Position numbers and translations under genes: made by a program. Below are positions 35,556-45,953 of a stretch of DNA of 64,000 nucleotides, piece after piece. Position 1 is the stretch's first letter; each line of letters starts with the position of its first letter. Source of the stretch: Ureibacillus sinduriensis BLB-1 = JCM 15800 (lineage in GTDB: Bacteria > Bacillota > Bacilli > Bacillales_A > Planococcaceae); the NCBI RefSeq assembly GCF_000772955.1, contig NZ_JPVO01000055.1:124001-188000 (forward strand). The letters are read 5' to 3'. The notes under the pieces are model-generated. The model did no database searches, was not told the origin of the DNA, and saw only the letters and a program-made list of their open reading frames with translations.

Positions 35556-36338
35556 ATGGTTCGTACTAAAGTAGAACTTTGTGGTGTAGATACTGCTTCT
35601 TTGCCAGTGCTAAAACATGAAGAGATGAGAGCGCTGTTCGTTCGCTTACAAGCAGGAGAAGAATGGGTAAGAGATGAACTGGTCATTTGTAATTTAAGGC
35701 TTGTATTAAGCATCGTCGGAAGGTTTTCCTATCGAGGCGAACAAGCAGATGACCTATTCCAGGTAGGTTGTATAGGTTTATTGAAAGCTATTGATCATTT
35801 TGATCTGAAGCATAATGTTCGATTTTCAACATATGCTGTACCAATGATCATTGGTGAAATTAGAAGACACTTGCGTGATCACCATGCATTACGTGTCTCA
35901 CGATCCCTGCGTGACATTGCTTATAAAGCGATGCAAGCAAAAGAAAAATTTATTTCCGAAAATCTACATGAGCCGACAATCGAACAGTTAGCGGAAGCCA
36001 TCGAAATGAAGAAAGAAGATGTATTGTATGCTCTGGATGCAATTCAAGACCCCTTATCTTTGCAAGAGCCGATCTATTCAGATGGTGGTGACGCCGTTTA
36101 TATTATGGATCAATTAAGAGATGATGATGTATCCGAGGAACAATGGGTTGCGTATGTAAGTGTCAAAGAAAGTATGCAAAAGTTGGATGAAAGACAACAA
36201 ATGATTCTTTCCAAGCGATTCTATTACGGCGAAACACAAACTGAAATTGCAAAATCACTCGGCATTTCTCAAGCGCAAATTTCCCGTTTGGAAAAAAATG
36301 CAATCGAGACAATGCAAAAAGACTATAAATTAGGATAA
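35556..36338 (+). CDS. sigG: RNA polymerase sporulation sigma factor SigG
   Basis: Late forespore sigma factor. N-terminus KVELCGVDTASLPVLKHEEMR is the typical SigG start; region 2 NLRLVLSIVGRF...DDLFQVGCIGLLKAIDHFDLKHNVRFSTYAVPMIIGEIRRHLRD; region 3 VSRSLRDIAYKAM; region 4 ISQAQISRLEKNAIETM. Start at ATG 35556 (GGAGG 7-8 nt upstream) gives 260 residues, equal to B. subtilis; the frame is open upstream to 35481 but without family similarity. A terminator follows. Confidence 0.97.
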   Translation: MVRTKVELCGVDTASLPVLKHEEMRALFVRLQAGEEWVRDELVICNLRLVLSIVGRFSYRGEQADDLFQVGCIGLLKAIDHFDLKHNVRFSTYAVPMIIGEIRRHLRDHHALRVSRSLRDIAYKAMQAKEKFISENLHEPTIEQLAEAIEMKKEDVLYALDAIQDPLSLQEPIYSDGGDAVYIMDQLRDDDVSEEQWVAYVSVKESMQKLDERQQMILSKRFYYGETQTEIAKSLGISQAQISRLEKNAIETMQKDYKLG

Positions 36339-36345
36339 TACATGC

Positions 36346-36376
36346 AGCGCACTTATTTTTAAGTGCGCTTTTATTT
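36346..36376 (+). terminator. Terminator after sigG
   Basis: AGCGCACTT (36346-36354) / AAGTGCGCT (36361-36369), 6-nt loop, TTTATTT. Confidence 0.92.
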
Positions 36377-36499
36377 GCCATTGAATAGTACTGGAATTTA
36401 TGCAAGAAGTTTTTCTATTTAGTATAAATTTTGCTCTCCAAAGCATAAGTGTTATTAAGAATAGAATGAGATAATTATGTACGCGGAAGGAGATTATAT

Positions 36500-36736
36500 T
36501 TGCGTTTTTCGGATGTGCAGCAGAAGGAAATCATCGAAGCGGGTAATGGCCGGTTTATCGGCTATATCGTGGATGCGGAAGTTGATGAAAAGACAGGAAG
36601 TATCGTTGCATTTTTAGTTTCCGAACCGAAAAAGTTCATGTCCTTTATGCAAAGTGAGGAACAAGTAAGAAAAGTACTAATCAGTGATGTGCTTGTTGTT
36701 GGAAAAGATGTCATTTTGGTAAGAGAACTTGCTTGA
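36500..36736 (+). CDS. ylmC: YlmC/YmxH family PRC-barrel protein
   Basis: 78-residue PRC-barrel-type protein: MRFSDVQQKEIIEAGNGRFIG, then VDEKTGSIVAFLVSEPKK and VVGKDVILVRE. The family is annotated as sporulation-associated because of its distribution; the function is not established. Starts at TTG 36500 behind AAGGAG (spacing 7). In B. subtilis ylmD and ylmE follow; ylmD is absent here. Confidence 0.88.
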   Translation: MRFSDVQQKEIIEAGNGRFIGYIVDAEVDEKTGSIVAFLVSEPKKFMSFMQSEEQVRKVLISDVLVVGKDVILVRELA

Positions 36737-36814
36737 TGCAAGTCTCTATGCATTGAAAAATAGCATGTAGATTGATACAATAAAAGAAACTATAGATGCA
36801 AAGTTGGGTTTAAA

Positions 36815-37483
36815 TTGGCAAAGATACAAAAAAACTTGCAAATCATAAATGAAAAAATAGAACAGGCACAAAATGGCATTGAAAGAGCGCAAGAAGTGAA
36901 AGTCATCGCCGTCACAAAACAAGTATCGACAGAAAGAGCGATGGAAGCAATCGAAGCGGGATTAATTCACCTCGGTGAGAACCGTCCAGAAGGATTATTA
37001 GCAAAAAAAAGCGAAATTAATAATTCAGCAGTTTGGCATTACATCGGTTCCCTGCAATCAAGAAAAGTGAAACAAGTCATTAATGAAATAGACTATCTTC
37101 ATTCCCTGGATCGTTTTAGTTTAGCTGAGGAAATAAATAAACGGGCACAAAAAACGATCAATTGTTTTGTACAGGCAAATGTCTCGGGAGAACAATCGAA
37201 ACATGGGCTAAGCAAAGATGAAGTCATACCATTTATCAAGAGTCTAGAGCAATTTGAAAATATCCATATAGTTGGTTTAATGACAATGGCTCCAAATACA
37301 GAAGATGAAGCAATTATTCGCAATGTATTTCGTGAACTAAAAAATCTACAACAGGAAGTTGTTAATCTCAACTTGCCATCTGCACCTTGCCAAGAACTTT
37401 CAATGGGTATGTCAAATGACTACGAAATTGCGGTAGAAGAAGGTGCAACATTTGTAAGAATTGGAACAGCTCTTGTTGGATAG
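36815..37483 (+). CDS. ylmE: YggS-family pyridoxal-phosphate homeostasis protein (YlmE)
   Basis: 222 residues of the PLP-binding YggS/PROSC family, which buffers pyridoxal phosphate and influences amino-acid metabolism. VIAVTKQVS holds the lysine that binds PLP (~residue 34), HLGENRPEGLLAKK, WHYIGSLQSRK and the closing LSMGMSNDYEIAVEEGATFVRIGTALVG are all diagnostic. Starts at TTG 36815 with no good ribosome site, which may mean weak initiation or coupling. Member of the ylm block near sepF as in B. subtilis. Confidence 0.92.
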   Translation: MAKIQKNLQIINEKIEQAQNGIERAQEVKVIAVTKQVSTERAMEAIEAGLIHLGENRPEGLLAKKSEINNSAVWHYIGSLQSRKVKQVINEIDYLHSLDRFSLAEEINKRAQKTINCFVQANVSGEQSKHGLSKDEVIPFIKSLEQFENIHIVGLMTMAPNTEDEAIIRNVFRELKNLQQEVVNLNLPSAPCQELSMGMSNDYEIAVEEGATFVRIGTALVG

Positions 37484-37500
37484 AAAAGAGGGATTACTAA

Positions 37501-37974
37501 ATGAGCATGAAGAACAAAATCAAAAATTTCTTTTACCTAGAGGAAGATGAAGAGGCAGTAGAAGTGCACGCTCCAAGTCCGGCGAACCTTCCAAAAGAGC
37601 AACCATTATCCAAATCGCGCATCAAAAAGGAAAGAAAAGTTGTGGAGGTAGAAGCACCATCACAATCACCTCGAAATGTTGTCAGTTTACAAGCTGCGAA
37701 TTCGTTGAAAAATTCAAAGGTAGTTATTGCCGAGCCACGTGTATATGCAGAAGCTCAGGATATTTCGGAACACTTAAAAAACAAACGCGCCATTATCGTG
37801 AATTTACAACGGATTGACCGAGAGGCTGGAATTCGAATAATCGACTTCCTGAGTGGCACAGTTTACGCATTAGGCGGAGATATTCAACGGATAGGTACTG
37901 ATATATTCTTGTGCACACCAGAAAATGTAGAGGTATCTGGTGAAATCTCAAATTATTTTTCTGAGGAATCCTAA
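37501..37974 (+). CDS. sepF: Cell division protein SepF (YlmF)
   Basis: 157 residues. N-terminal membrane-targeting amphipathic helix ([16 protein letters not shown]), a charged linker, then the SepF core ([67 protein letters not shown] in pieces; residues ~80-150). It binds FtsZ's C-terminal peptide, forms rings and is partly redundant with FtsA. Normal length. Confidence 0.96.
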   Translation: MSMKNKIKNFFYLEEDEEAVEVHAPSPANLPKEQPLSKSRIKKERKVVEVEAPSQSPRNVVSLQAANSLKNSKVVIAEPRVYAEAQDISEHLKNKRAIIVNLQRIDREAGIRIIDFLSGTVYALGGDIQRIGTDIFLCTPENVEVSGEISNYFSEES

Positions 37975-38089
37975 CTTCATTCCTTATTTTGGGATGGAGT
38001 TACCCTCTGTTTAACACGTACATAAGAAAAAATATCACCCGGTAACTGTTTTCAAAAAAATCTTAATCTAGAGAGGGTTATCAAACTAA

Positions 38090-38368
38090 ATGCTGCAATC
38101 TATTATGTCAATAGTATCAATCGCATTTTCGATCTATTCGTTCATGCTAATCGTGTACATTCTCATGTCTTGGGTCCCGGCTGCCCAAGAGTCTTCATTT
38201 GGCCGATTATTGGCTAAATTATGCGAACCATATTTAGGCTTTTTCCGAAAGTTTATTCCTCCGATTGGTATGATTGATTTTTCGCCAATCATCGGGATTT
38301 TATTATTAAACTTTATCGAACGAGGCGTAAGAATTGTTCTACTGAATCTTTCAACTATGATCGGATAG
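38090..38368 (+). CDS. ylmG: YggT family membrane protein YlmG
   Basis: 92 residues, two hydrophobic segments (~8-27 and ~65-83) flanking the conserved SWVPAAQESSFGRLLAKLCEPYLGFFRKFIPPIGMIDFSPI loop. Matches YlmG at the same position. Its relatives (chloroplast YlmG, YggT) are linked to nucleoid or division organisation; the mechanism is unknown. Confidence 0.93.
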   Translation: MLQSIMSIVSIAFSIYSFMLIVYILMSWVPAAQESSFGRLLAKLCEPYLGFFRKFIPPIGMIDFSPIIGILLLNFIERGVRIVLLNLSTMIG

Positions 38369-38373
38369 GACAT

Positions 38374-38401
38374 AACCCCTACGGAATGTGGGGGTTTTTT
38401 T
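38374..38401 (+). terminator. Terminator after ylmG
   Basis: AACCCC...GGGGGTT stem with extra AC/GT pairing, followed by a run of Ts. Confidence 0.75.
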
Positions 38402-38502
38402 ATCACGAAAAAAGTGGGAGTTTATCCATACATTAAAAATTTCAAATTTTGGAACACTAATAACGTGTACAAGTAATATAGTAAAGAGTGAGGCTTTCGG
38501 AG

Positions 38503-39291
38503 ATGGAGCATTTAATTCAGCATTTTAGAAAAGACGAACAAACGTTTATAGAAAAAGTGATTGGCTGGCAACGGGAAGTAGAGGACCGTTTTGCACCAAA
38601 GCTTACGGATTTCCTTGATCCGCGGGAACGATTTATTGTTTCGTCGATTATCGGCCAACAAAGTGACCTGCAAATACTCACCTTTGGAGGTTTCCATGAA
38701 GCAGAGCGCGAACGACTTTTTATTTGCCCAAATTACTTTGAACCCTCTTTGGATGATTTCCAGATTTCCTTCTTCTCGATTCATTATCCCGCCAAATTTG
38801 TGCAACTGAAACACCCAGATGTTTTAGGGGCATTATTGTCTTTGGGGATGGGGCGCAATAAGTTTGGGGATATTCGTATAGAAGGGGAAACTATCCAGTT
38901 CGCGGTTGCAGGGGAAGTGCAAGATTATATAAAAGCCAACTTAACGTCAATTGGGAAATCAAAAGTTAAAATTGAACAGATTGAAGCAGAGGATGAATTA
39001 ATCACTTTGACAGAAGAATGGTTTGAAAAATCCTACACTGTTTCTTCCATGAGATTGGATGTCATCTTGGCAACAGTTGCGAATATATCAAGACAAAAGT
39101 CTCAAAGTCTGATAAAAGCAGGAAAAGTCAAAGTGAATTGGACGGTAAGAGAGGATACTTCATTTGAAGTGCAAGAAGGGGATGTGCTTTCAGCAAGAGG
39201 GTATGGCCGAATTAAAGTCATGATGACAGAAGGCCGAACAAAAAAGGATAAAATCCGACTGCAAGTGGGCAGATTAGAGCAAAAACAGTAG
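38503..39291 (+). CDS. rqcP: Ribosome quality control protein RqcP (YlmH), S4 domain
   Basis: 262 residues. N-terminal region KLTDFLDPRERFIVSSIIGQQ is characteristic of YlmH, and the C-terminal S4 RNA-binding domain (MRLDVILATVANISRQKSQSLIKAGKVKVNW) occupies residues ~180-240. In B. subtilis RqcP binds stalled 50S subunits and cooperates with RqcH in adding C-terminal alanine tails. ATG 38503 with GAGG (38490-38493) nine nt upstream is preferred; a GTG at 38488 is in frame. Its partner rqcH is at the far right of the window. Confidence 0.9.
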   Translation: MEHLIQHFRKDEQTFIEKVIGWQREVEDRFAPKLTDFLDPRERFIVSSIIGQQSDLQILTFGGFHEAERERLFICPNYFEPSLDDFQISFFSIHYPAKFVQLKHPDVLGALLSLGMGRNKFGDIRIEGETIQFAVAGEVQDYIKANLTSIGKSKVKIEQIEAEDELITLTEEWFEKSYTVSSMRLDVILATVANISRQKSQSLIKAGKVKVNWTVREDTSFEVQEGDVLSARGYGRIKVMMTEGRTKKDKIRLQVGRLEQKQ

Positions 39292-39340
39292 ATCCTACTG
39301 AAAATTTACGAAATTTGATGTCAAGTGGCGTGTCGAGCTG

Positions 39341-39346
39341 TATAAT
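39341..39346 (+). promoter_or_regulatory. -10 element of a probable divIVA promoter
   Basis: A perfect TATAAT 37 nt before divIVA; the candidate -35 (TTGATG, 20 bp away) is distant, so the promoter assignment is only probable. Confidence 0.45.
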
Positions 39347-39382
39347 AGAGAAAGATATTTGAAACGAAAAGGAGTGTTGAAC

Positions 39383-39934
39383 ATGCCATTATCACCTCTT
39401 GATATACATAATAAAGAATTTACTAGAGGCTTCCGCGGTTATGCAGAAGACGAAGTGAATGAATTTCTGGATCAGATTATTAAGGACTATGAAATTATCC
39501 TTCGTGAAAAAAAAGAGCTGGAAGAGAAGATTAAAACGATGACCGAACAGATGAGTCATTATAATACGCTGGAAGAGACATTGCAAAAATCTATCGTCGT
39601 TGCCCAAGAAGCTGCTGAAGAGGTGCGTCGCAATTCCCAGCAAGAGTCGAAGCTCATTATTAAGGAAGCAGAGAAAAATGCAGACCGCATCGTCAATGAA
39701 GCACTAGGCAAAGCGCGCAAAATTGCAATCGAGATTGATGAGTTGAAAAAACAGTCGAAAGTATTCCGCAACCGCTTTAAAATGTTGGTGGAAGCTCAAT
39801 TGGATCTTTTGAGTACGGATGACTGGGACCACTTGATGCAATATGATGTCGGTCTAACGGAAATTCAAAAACATGCAAGAAGAGAAACAGATGAAATCGA
39901 ACTAACGCCTGAAGAGTTAAATAAACTTCTCTAG
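39383..39934 (+). CDS. divIVA: Cell pole/septum organiser DivIVA
   Basis: 183 residues. N-terminal membrane-curvature domain MPLSPLDIHNKEFTRGFRGY retains Phe17 and Arg18, which insert into and bind membrane in B. subtilis DivIVA, followed by DEVNEFLDQII and a long coiled coil for oligomerisation. ATG 39383 is preceded by AAAAGGAGTG. Located between rqcP and ileS as in all Bacillales. Confidence 0.97.
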   Translation: MPLSPLDIHNKEFTRGFRGYAEDEVNEFLDQIIKDYEIILREKKELEEKIKTMTEQMSHYNTLEETLQKSIVVAQEAAEEVRRNSQQESKLIIKEAEKNADRIVNEALGKARKIAIEIDELKKQSKVFRNRFKMLVEAQLDLLSTDDWDHLMQYDVGLTEIQKHARRETDEIELTPEELNKLL

Positions 39935-39946
39935 TTCTGTTTTTAC

Positions 39947-39975
39947 TTGACGTAAATAAGTAGTTTCCATATACT
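39947..39975 (+). promoter_or_regulatory. Sigma-A promoter of the ileS T-box transcript
   Basis: TTGACG (39947-39952), 17 bp, TATACT (39970-39975), five of six matches each, immediately before the T-box leader. Confidence 0.85.
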
Positions 39976-39984
39976 GATATCACA

Positions 39985-40272
39985 ACAATCAAAAATTGGC
40001 TTCATAACTGCATTGACGGAGACAGTATTTTTTGAACGTGGCTAAAGCGATTCGGGGATGGTGCAAGCTCGAACAAACATTCAAAAAAGAAAATCACTCC
40101 TGAGCAAAATTACTGAACTTAAAAGCATCATTGCTTTTTTAGTAAGTGGTTTCGTATACACTAGCGTTAAAGTGTCTAAGAGGTAATCTAACCGTACGAT
40201 TAGATTGCAAATTAGGGTGGTACCACGAGTTATAGCAACTCGTCCCTTTATTGGGATGAGTTGCTTTTTTTT
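39985..40272 (+). promoter_or_regulatory. T-box riboswitch controlling ileS
   Basis: The leader contains the T-box core AGGGTGGTACCACG (40214-40227), pairing partner for uncharged tRNA and antiterminator. A terminator AGCAACTCGTCCC (40234-40246) / GGGATGAGTTGCT (40253-40265) with T-run overlaps it. Stem I is visible as GGAG...CTCC around a specifier loop in which ATC (40093-40095), an isoleucine codon, is followed by A; this agrees with the downstream ileS. Confidence 0.95.
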
Positions 40273-40487
40273 GTGAAAATAACTATAAGCCTTCCCGTAT
40301 ATATTCGATCCATATTCATTCAGAAAGTTATACTGTGGATCGCACCATGATTTACATCATCCAGTCATTGAGTGTGTTGAATCGGTAAGCTTGGTCGGGA
40401 TTTTATTTGGCTTAATGCTTAATGTAGTTATTAGCAAACATACGGGTCGTTTATAATGAAGGAATATAAAATTTAGGAGGACTTAAA

Positions 40488-43247
40488 ATGGTAGAGTACA
40501 AAGATACGTTATTAATGCCGAAGACAGATTTTCCAATGCGCGGAAATTTACCGGCGAATGAACCGAAAATGCAAGAAAAATGGAACGAAATGGACATCTA
40601 CAAAATGGTTTTGGAGCGTACAAAAGATCGTCCGCATTACGTATTGCATGATGGACCTCCATATGCCAATGGAGATATCCATATCGGGCATGCTTTAAAC
40701 AAAGTATTGAAAGATATGATTACACGCCATCGTTCAATGACCGGTTACCATGTACCTTATGTACCGGGTTGGGATACGCACGGTTTACCGATTGAGCAGG
40801 CCCTTACAAACAAGGGTGTAAAACGCAAAGAAATGACAGTTGCCGAGTTCCGTGAGTTATGTGAAAAATATGCATATGAGCAAGTAGAGAACCAAAAATC
40901 GCAATTTAGCCGTTTAGGGGTTCGTGGGGATTGGGAGAATCCTTATATTACACTGAAACCGGAATTTGAATCACGCCAAATTGAAGTATTCGGAAAAATG
41001 GCTGAAAAAGGCTATATTTACAAAGGTCTAAAACCGGTTTATTGGTCTCCTTCTTCAGAATCAGCATTGGCTGAAGCCGAAATCGAATATCAAGATATTA
41101 AATCGCCTTCAATTTATGTAAGTTTTAGTATTAAGGATGCAAAAGGTGTTGTGCCTGAAGACGCAAAATTCATTATCTGGACAACAACTCCATGGACGAT
41201 TCCGGCAAACTTGGGGATTTCTCTAAATCCTGAAATCACATACGTAGTAGTGGCTGTAAATGAAAATAAATTTATCATTGCAAAAGAATTGTTGGCGAAT
41301 GTAGCCGAAACACTTGAATGGGAAAATCCACAGGTTATTCAGGAAGTTAAAGGGCAGGAGCTTGAATACATCATCGCAAAACACCCATTATACGATCGTG
41401 ATTCGTTGATCATGGTAGGAGATCATGTAACAACTGATGCAGGTACAGGGTGTGTTCATACAGCTCCGGGTCACGGGGAAGATGACTTCATTGTTAGTAA
41501 AAAGTATGGCCTAGAAGTTTTAAGCCCGATCAATGACCAAGGATGCTATACAAATGAAGCACCTGGATTTGAAGGGTTGTTCTATAACGACGCCAATAAA
41601 GTTGTCACAGAAAAGTTGAAAGAAGCCGGTGCACTGGAGAAGCTTTCCTTCTTTACGCACTCATATCCACATGATTGGCGTACGAAAAAACCGGTAATTT
41701 ACCGTGCGACACCCCAATGGTTCTGTTCAGTGGAAGCATTCCGTGATGAACTGTTGAAAGCGGTTGAAGATACAACTTTCACACCGGCTTGGGGTGAAAC
41801 GCGACTTTATAATATGATTCGTGACCGTGGGGACTGGTGTATTTCACGTCAACGTGCGTGGGGTGTTCCGATTCCGGTATTCTACACTGAAAATGGTGAA
41901 GAAATTATTACACCTGAAACAATTTCCCATGTATCACGATTATTCCGTGAACACGGGTCAAATATTTGGTTCCAATGGGACGCAAAAGACTTGCTTCCAG
42001 AAGGATTTACACACCCAGGAAGTCCAAACGGCCGTTTCTCGAAAGAGACTGACATTATGGACGTATGGTTCGATTCTGGCTCATCCCACCAAGGTGTACT
42101 TGTTGAGCGTGGAATGAAATATCCTGCTGACTTATATCTGGAAGGTTCTGACCAGCACCGTGGATGGTTCAACTCTTCTTTAATTACATCTGTTGCAATT
42201 AATGGCTATGCACCTTACAAAGGACTTCTAACGCACGGATTTGTTCTGGATGGCGATGGACGTAAAATGAGTAAATCATTAGGAAACGTGATCATTCCTG
42301 AAAAAGTAATGAATCAATATGGTGCGGATATCCTTCGTTTATGGGTGGCTTCGGTCGACTATACTGGGGATGTACGGATCTCAATGGATATGTTAAAACA
42401 AATTTCGGAAGTATACCGTAAAATCCGGAATACACTACGTTTCCTACACGGTAACGTTTCTGATTTCAATCCTAAACAAGACCGTGTAGCGTACGATGAT
42501 TTGCGTGAAATGGATCAGTACATGTATATGCGTCTTCAAGATGTATTAAAAACGGTGCGTAGTGCGTATGATCGTTATGAGTTTGCATCTGTTTATCATA
42601 CAATCAATAATTTTGTTGCAGTGGAACTATCTGCATTCTACTTGGATGTAGCAAAAGACGTTGTTTACATTGAAGGAAAAGATAATCATGACCGCCGTGC
42701 AATGCAAACCGTGATGTATGATACTCTCCAAACTTTGTTGAAAGTGTTGACGCCAATCTTGCCGCATACGACAGATGAATTATGGTCCTACTTAAACGAA
42801 GAGGAAGTATCAGTGCAATTAACAGACTTCCCGGAACTTGACGAGCATAGCAACTTCCCAGAGCTTCGTGCAAAATGGGAAAAAGTTATTGCCGTGCGTG
42901 ATGACGTTCTAAAAGCTCTTGAAGAAGCACGTAATGCTAAGATAATCGGTAAATCACTAGAAGCAAAACTGACTATCTTTGCAAGTGAGGATGTTGCTGC
43001 ATTATTAAATGATCCAGCAGTCAACTTTGCACAAAGCTGCATCATTTCCCAACTTGAGGTAGTAACAGGTAAAGAAACTGCCCCTGAAACGGCGCTTGTT
43101 TTAGAGAAGACTTCAATTGTTGTTGAAAAAGCGGGCGGAGAAAAATGTGAACGTTGCTGGTCATATTCTGAAACTGTAGGGCAAAACGCGTCACATCCAA
43201 CTTTATGTAGCCGTTGTGCTGATGTAGTGGAGAAACATTACGTTTAG
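40488..43247 (+). CDS. ileS: Isoleucyl-tRNA synthetase
   Basis: Class I synthetase charging tRNA-Ile, with editing of valine. HIGH motif at residues 65-68 ([11 protein letters not shown]), the editing domain ([31 protein letters not shown]), KMSKS in [10 protein letters not shown] (~residues 592-596), anticodon-binding domain, and a C-terminal zinc module CERCW...CSRCAD. 919 residues, the eubacterial type (B. subtilis 921). Expressed from the T-box leader, with AGGAGG before ATG 40488. Confidence 0.98.
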   Translation: MVEYKDTLLMPKTDFPMRGNLPANEPKMQEKWNEMDIYKMVLERTKDRPHYVLHDGPPYANGDIHIGHALNKVLKDMITRHRSMTGYHVPYVPGWDTHGLPIEQALTNKGVKRKEMTVAEFRELCEKYAYEQVENQKSQFSRLGVRGDWENPYITLKPEFESRQIEVFGKMAEKGYIYKGLKPVYWSPSSESALAEAEIEYQDIKSPSIYVSFSIKDAKGVVPEDAKFIIWTTTPWTIPANLGISLNPEITYVVVAVNENKFIIAKELLANVAETLEWENPQVIQEVKGQELEYIIAKHPLYDRDSLIMVGDHVTTDAGTGCVHTAPGHGEDDFIVSKKYGLEVLSPINDQGCYTNEAPGFEGLFYNDANKVVTEKLKEAGALEKLSFFTHSYPHDWRTKKPVIYRATPQWFCSVEAFRDELLKAVEDTTFTPAWGETRLYNMIRDRGDWCISRQRAWGVPIPVFYTENGEEIITPETISHVSRLFREHGSNIWFQWDAKDLLPEGFTHPGSPNGRFSKETDIMDVWFDSGSSHQGVLVERGMKYPADLYLEGSDQHRGWFNSSLITSVAINGYAPYKGLLTHGFVLDGDGRKMSKSLGNVIIPEKVMNQYGADILRLWVASVDYTGDVRISMDMLKQISEVYRKIRNTLRFLHGNVSDFNPKQDRVAYDDLREMDQYMYMRLQDVLKTVRSAYDRYEFASVYHTINNFVAVELSAFYLDVAKDVVYIEGKDNHDRRAMQTVMYDTLQTLLKVLTPILPHTTDELWSYLNEEEVSVQLTDFPELDEHSNFPELRAKWEKVIAVRDDVLKALEEARNAKIIGKSLEAKLTIFASEDVAALLNDPAVNFAQSCIISQLEVVTGKETAPETALVLEKTSIVVEKAGGEKCERCWSYSETVGQNASHPTLCSRCADVVEKHYV

Positions 43248-43336
43248 TGTCTGATTTCCCGGGTTGACAGATATGTGGCGAATTTATGCGCATATTGGAC
43301 GTCGATTTTTGAAAGCCTAAAAAATGCAAATGTATC

Positions 43337-43367
43337 ACCGCTCTCGTTATCGGGAGCGGTTGTTTTT
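43337..43367 (+). terminator. Terminator after ileS
   Basis: ACCGCTC/GAGCGGT stem with a 10-nt loop, then TTGTTTTT. Confidence 0.85.
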
Positions 43368-43521
43368 CGCACTGGCCGAAAAACATGAAAACTGTTGGTC
43401 TTTAGTTCCTACTATCGCCTATTCCATGTTAGGATAGTATAGGATAATTCTTATAATCTTTGCCGAATGATTCATTTGAATTGAAAAAAAGGTAAAGATC
43501 ATGGTCAAATGGGGGAATACT

Positions 43522-43998
43522 GTGTATAAATACTATGCTATCGCTGCTCTTGTTTTAGTATTAGATCAGTGGACGAAATGGTTAATTGTAAAAAATATGG
43601 AGCTTGGAGATCGCATCACGATTTGGGATCCATGGTTTGGTCTTTTATCCCACCGTAACCGGGGTGCTGCATGGGGAATGTTGGAAGGACAAATGTGGAT
43701 TTTCACGATTGTCACATTGATTGTGATTGCAGGTATTATTTATTACTTCCATAAAGAAGCAAAAGGCAAGCCGGCCTTTGGAATCAGTTTAATGATTTTA
43801 TTGGGTGGTGCGTTAGGTAATTTTATCGATCGTATTTTCAGAGGAGAAGTTGTTGACTTTGTTGATGTACTAATCCCGATTATTAATTATGACTTCCCAA
43901 TTTTTAATATTGCTGATGCAGCTTTAACGATTTCAGTTATTATGCTTATTTTAGTGATGCTCAAAGAAGAACGGAATGAAAAGAAAAAGGTGAAATAA
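43522..43998 (+). CDS. lspA: Lipoprotein signal peptidase LspA
   Basis: Membrane aspartic protease (signal peptidase II) that cleaves lipoprotein precursors. Four membrane helices; motifs DQWTKWLIVKNMELG near the start, RNRGAAWGML, GGALGNFIDRIFRGEVVDFVDV and FNIADAALTI, which contain the catalytic Asp pair (VVDF and NIADA). I take GTG 43522 as start (GGGGG 6 nt upstream; matches the family N-terminus); ATG 43501 with AAAGG is an alternative adding seven residues. 158 residues. Stop overlaps the next start (TAATG). Confidence 0.95.
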   Translation: MYKYYAIAALVLVLDQWTKWLIVKNMELGDRITIWDPWFGLLSHRNRGAAWGMLEGQMWIFTIVTLIVIAGIIYYFHKEAKGKPAFGISLMILLGGALGNFIDRIFRGEVVDFVDVLIPIINYDFPIFNIADAALTISVIMLILVMLKEERNEKKKVK

Positions 43999-44909
43999 TG
44001 ACAGTTGTCACGATTACAATTGAACAAGAAAATGCAGGAGAGCGTATTGACAAAGCGCTTTCAACGATTCAAGAAGAATGGTCGAGATCCCAGATTTCTT
44101 CATGGATTACAGACGGGATTGTTAAAGTAAATGGTGAAGATGTTAAAGCGAAATACAAGGTCAAAGCCGGTGATGTCATTGAAGTCGATGTACCGGATCC
44201 GGAAAGTTTGGAAGTAATACCGGAGGATTTGGACCTGGAAATTATTTATGAAGACAAAGATGTACTCGTTGTGAACAAACCGAAGGGAATGGTTGTACAT
44301 CCTGCTCCCGGCCACTTAACAGGTACATTAGTCAATGGCTTGATGCATCATTGTCAAGATTTATCGGGTATCAACGGAATTTTAAGACCAGGTATTGTGC
44401 ACCGTATTGATAAAGATACATCGGGCTTATTGATGGTTGCCAAAAATGACCAAGCCCACCATTCGCTTGTTGACCAACTTGTGAACAAGACAGTTACCCG
44501 CAAGTATACGGCTTTGGTTCACGGTCATATTGCACATGATAAAGGAACGATTGATGCCCCTATAGGACGAGACCCAAAAGATCGTCAAAAACAAGCAGTC
44601 GTCGATAATGGCAAACATGCCGTAACCCATTTCAGTGTATTGGAACGACTTGGCGATTTTACCCTTGTAGAATGTCGTCTTGAAACAGGGCGCACGCATC
44701 AAATTCGTGTCCATATGAATTATATTGGTTATCCACTTGCAGGTGATCCGAAATATGGACCGAAGAAAACAATTGATTTCGGTGGACAGGTATTGCATGC
44801 CGGCGTATTAGGGTTTGTACATCCGGCAACGGAAGAATATTTAGAGTTTGAAGTTCCACTTCCAGCTGACTATGTTGCATTATTGGAAGAATTACGGCAA
44901 GGCAATTAA
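43998..44909 (+). CDS. rluD: RluD-type ribosomal large-subunit pseudouridine synthase
   Basis: 303 residues. N-terminal S4 domain (ERIDKALSTIQEEWSRSQISSWITDGIVKVNG), then the RluA-family catalytic domain with HRIDKDTSGLLMVAKN (catalytic Asp), TRKYTALVHG, and RTHQIRVHMNYIGYPLAGDPKYG. Converts uridines in 23S rRNA. B. subtilis orthologue YlyB lies in the same place after lspA. Its exact target positions cannot be read from sequence. Confidence 0.93.
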   Translation: MTVVTITIEQENAGERIDKALSTIQEEWSRSQISSWITDGIVKVNGEDVKAKYKVKAGDVIEVDVPDPESLEVIPEDLDLEIIYEDKDVLVVNKPKGMVVHPAPGHLTGTLVNGLMHHCQDLSGINGILRPGIVHRIDKDTSGLLMVAKNDQAHHSLVDQLVNKTVTRKYTALVHGHIAHDKGTIDAPIGRDPKDRQKQAVVDNGKHAVTHFSVLERLGDFTLVECRLETGRTHQIRVHMNYIGYPLAGDPKYGPKKTIDFGGQVLHAGVLGFVHPATEEYLEFEVPLPADYVALLEELRQGN

Positions 44910-44956
44910 TTGCTTCAGAACGAGTTCTTAATGAATGGCGCAAATGCTCTCAATGC

Positions 44957-44997
44957 AAAAAGGGGGGTGTCTCGATATGGGGCATCTCCTTTTTTCT
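44957..44997 (+). terminator. Probable terminator after rluD
   Basis: An imperfect GGGGGTGTC / GGGGCATCTCC hairpin followed by TTTTTT, just before the pyrR promoter. Confidence 0.6.
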
Positions 44998-45016
44998 AAT
45001 AATTTATAAAATAATA

Positions 45017-45045
45017 TTGACTTAAAACTATATGAAGACTATACT
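45017..45045 (+). promoter_or_regulatory. Sigma-A promoter of the pyr operon
   Basis: TTGACT (45017-45022), 17 bp, TATACT (45040-45045); five of six in each hexamer, start expected near 45052. Confidence 0.88.
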
Positions 45046-45052
45046 AACAACA

Positions 45053-45932
<880 letters not shown>

Positions 45933-45953
45933 CAGGTAAAAGAGGGAAAAGAC

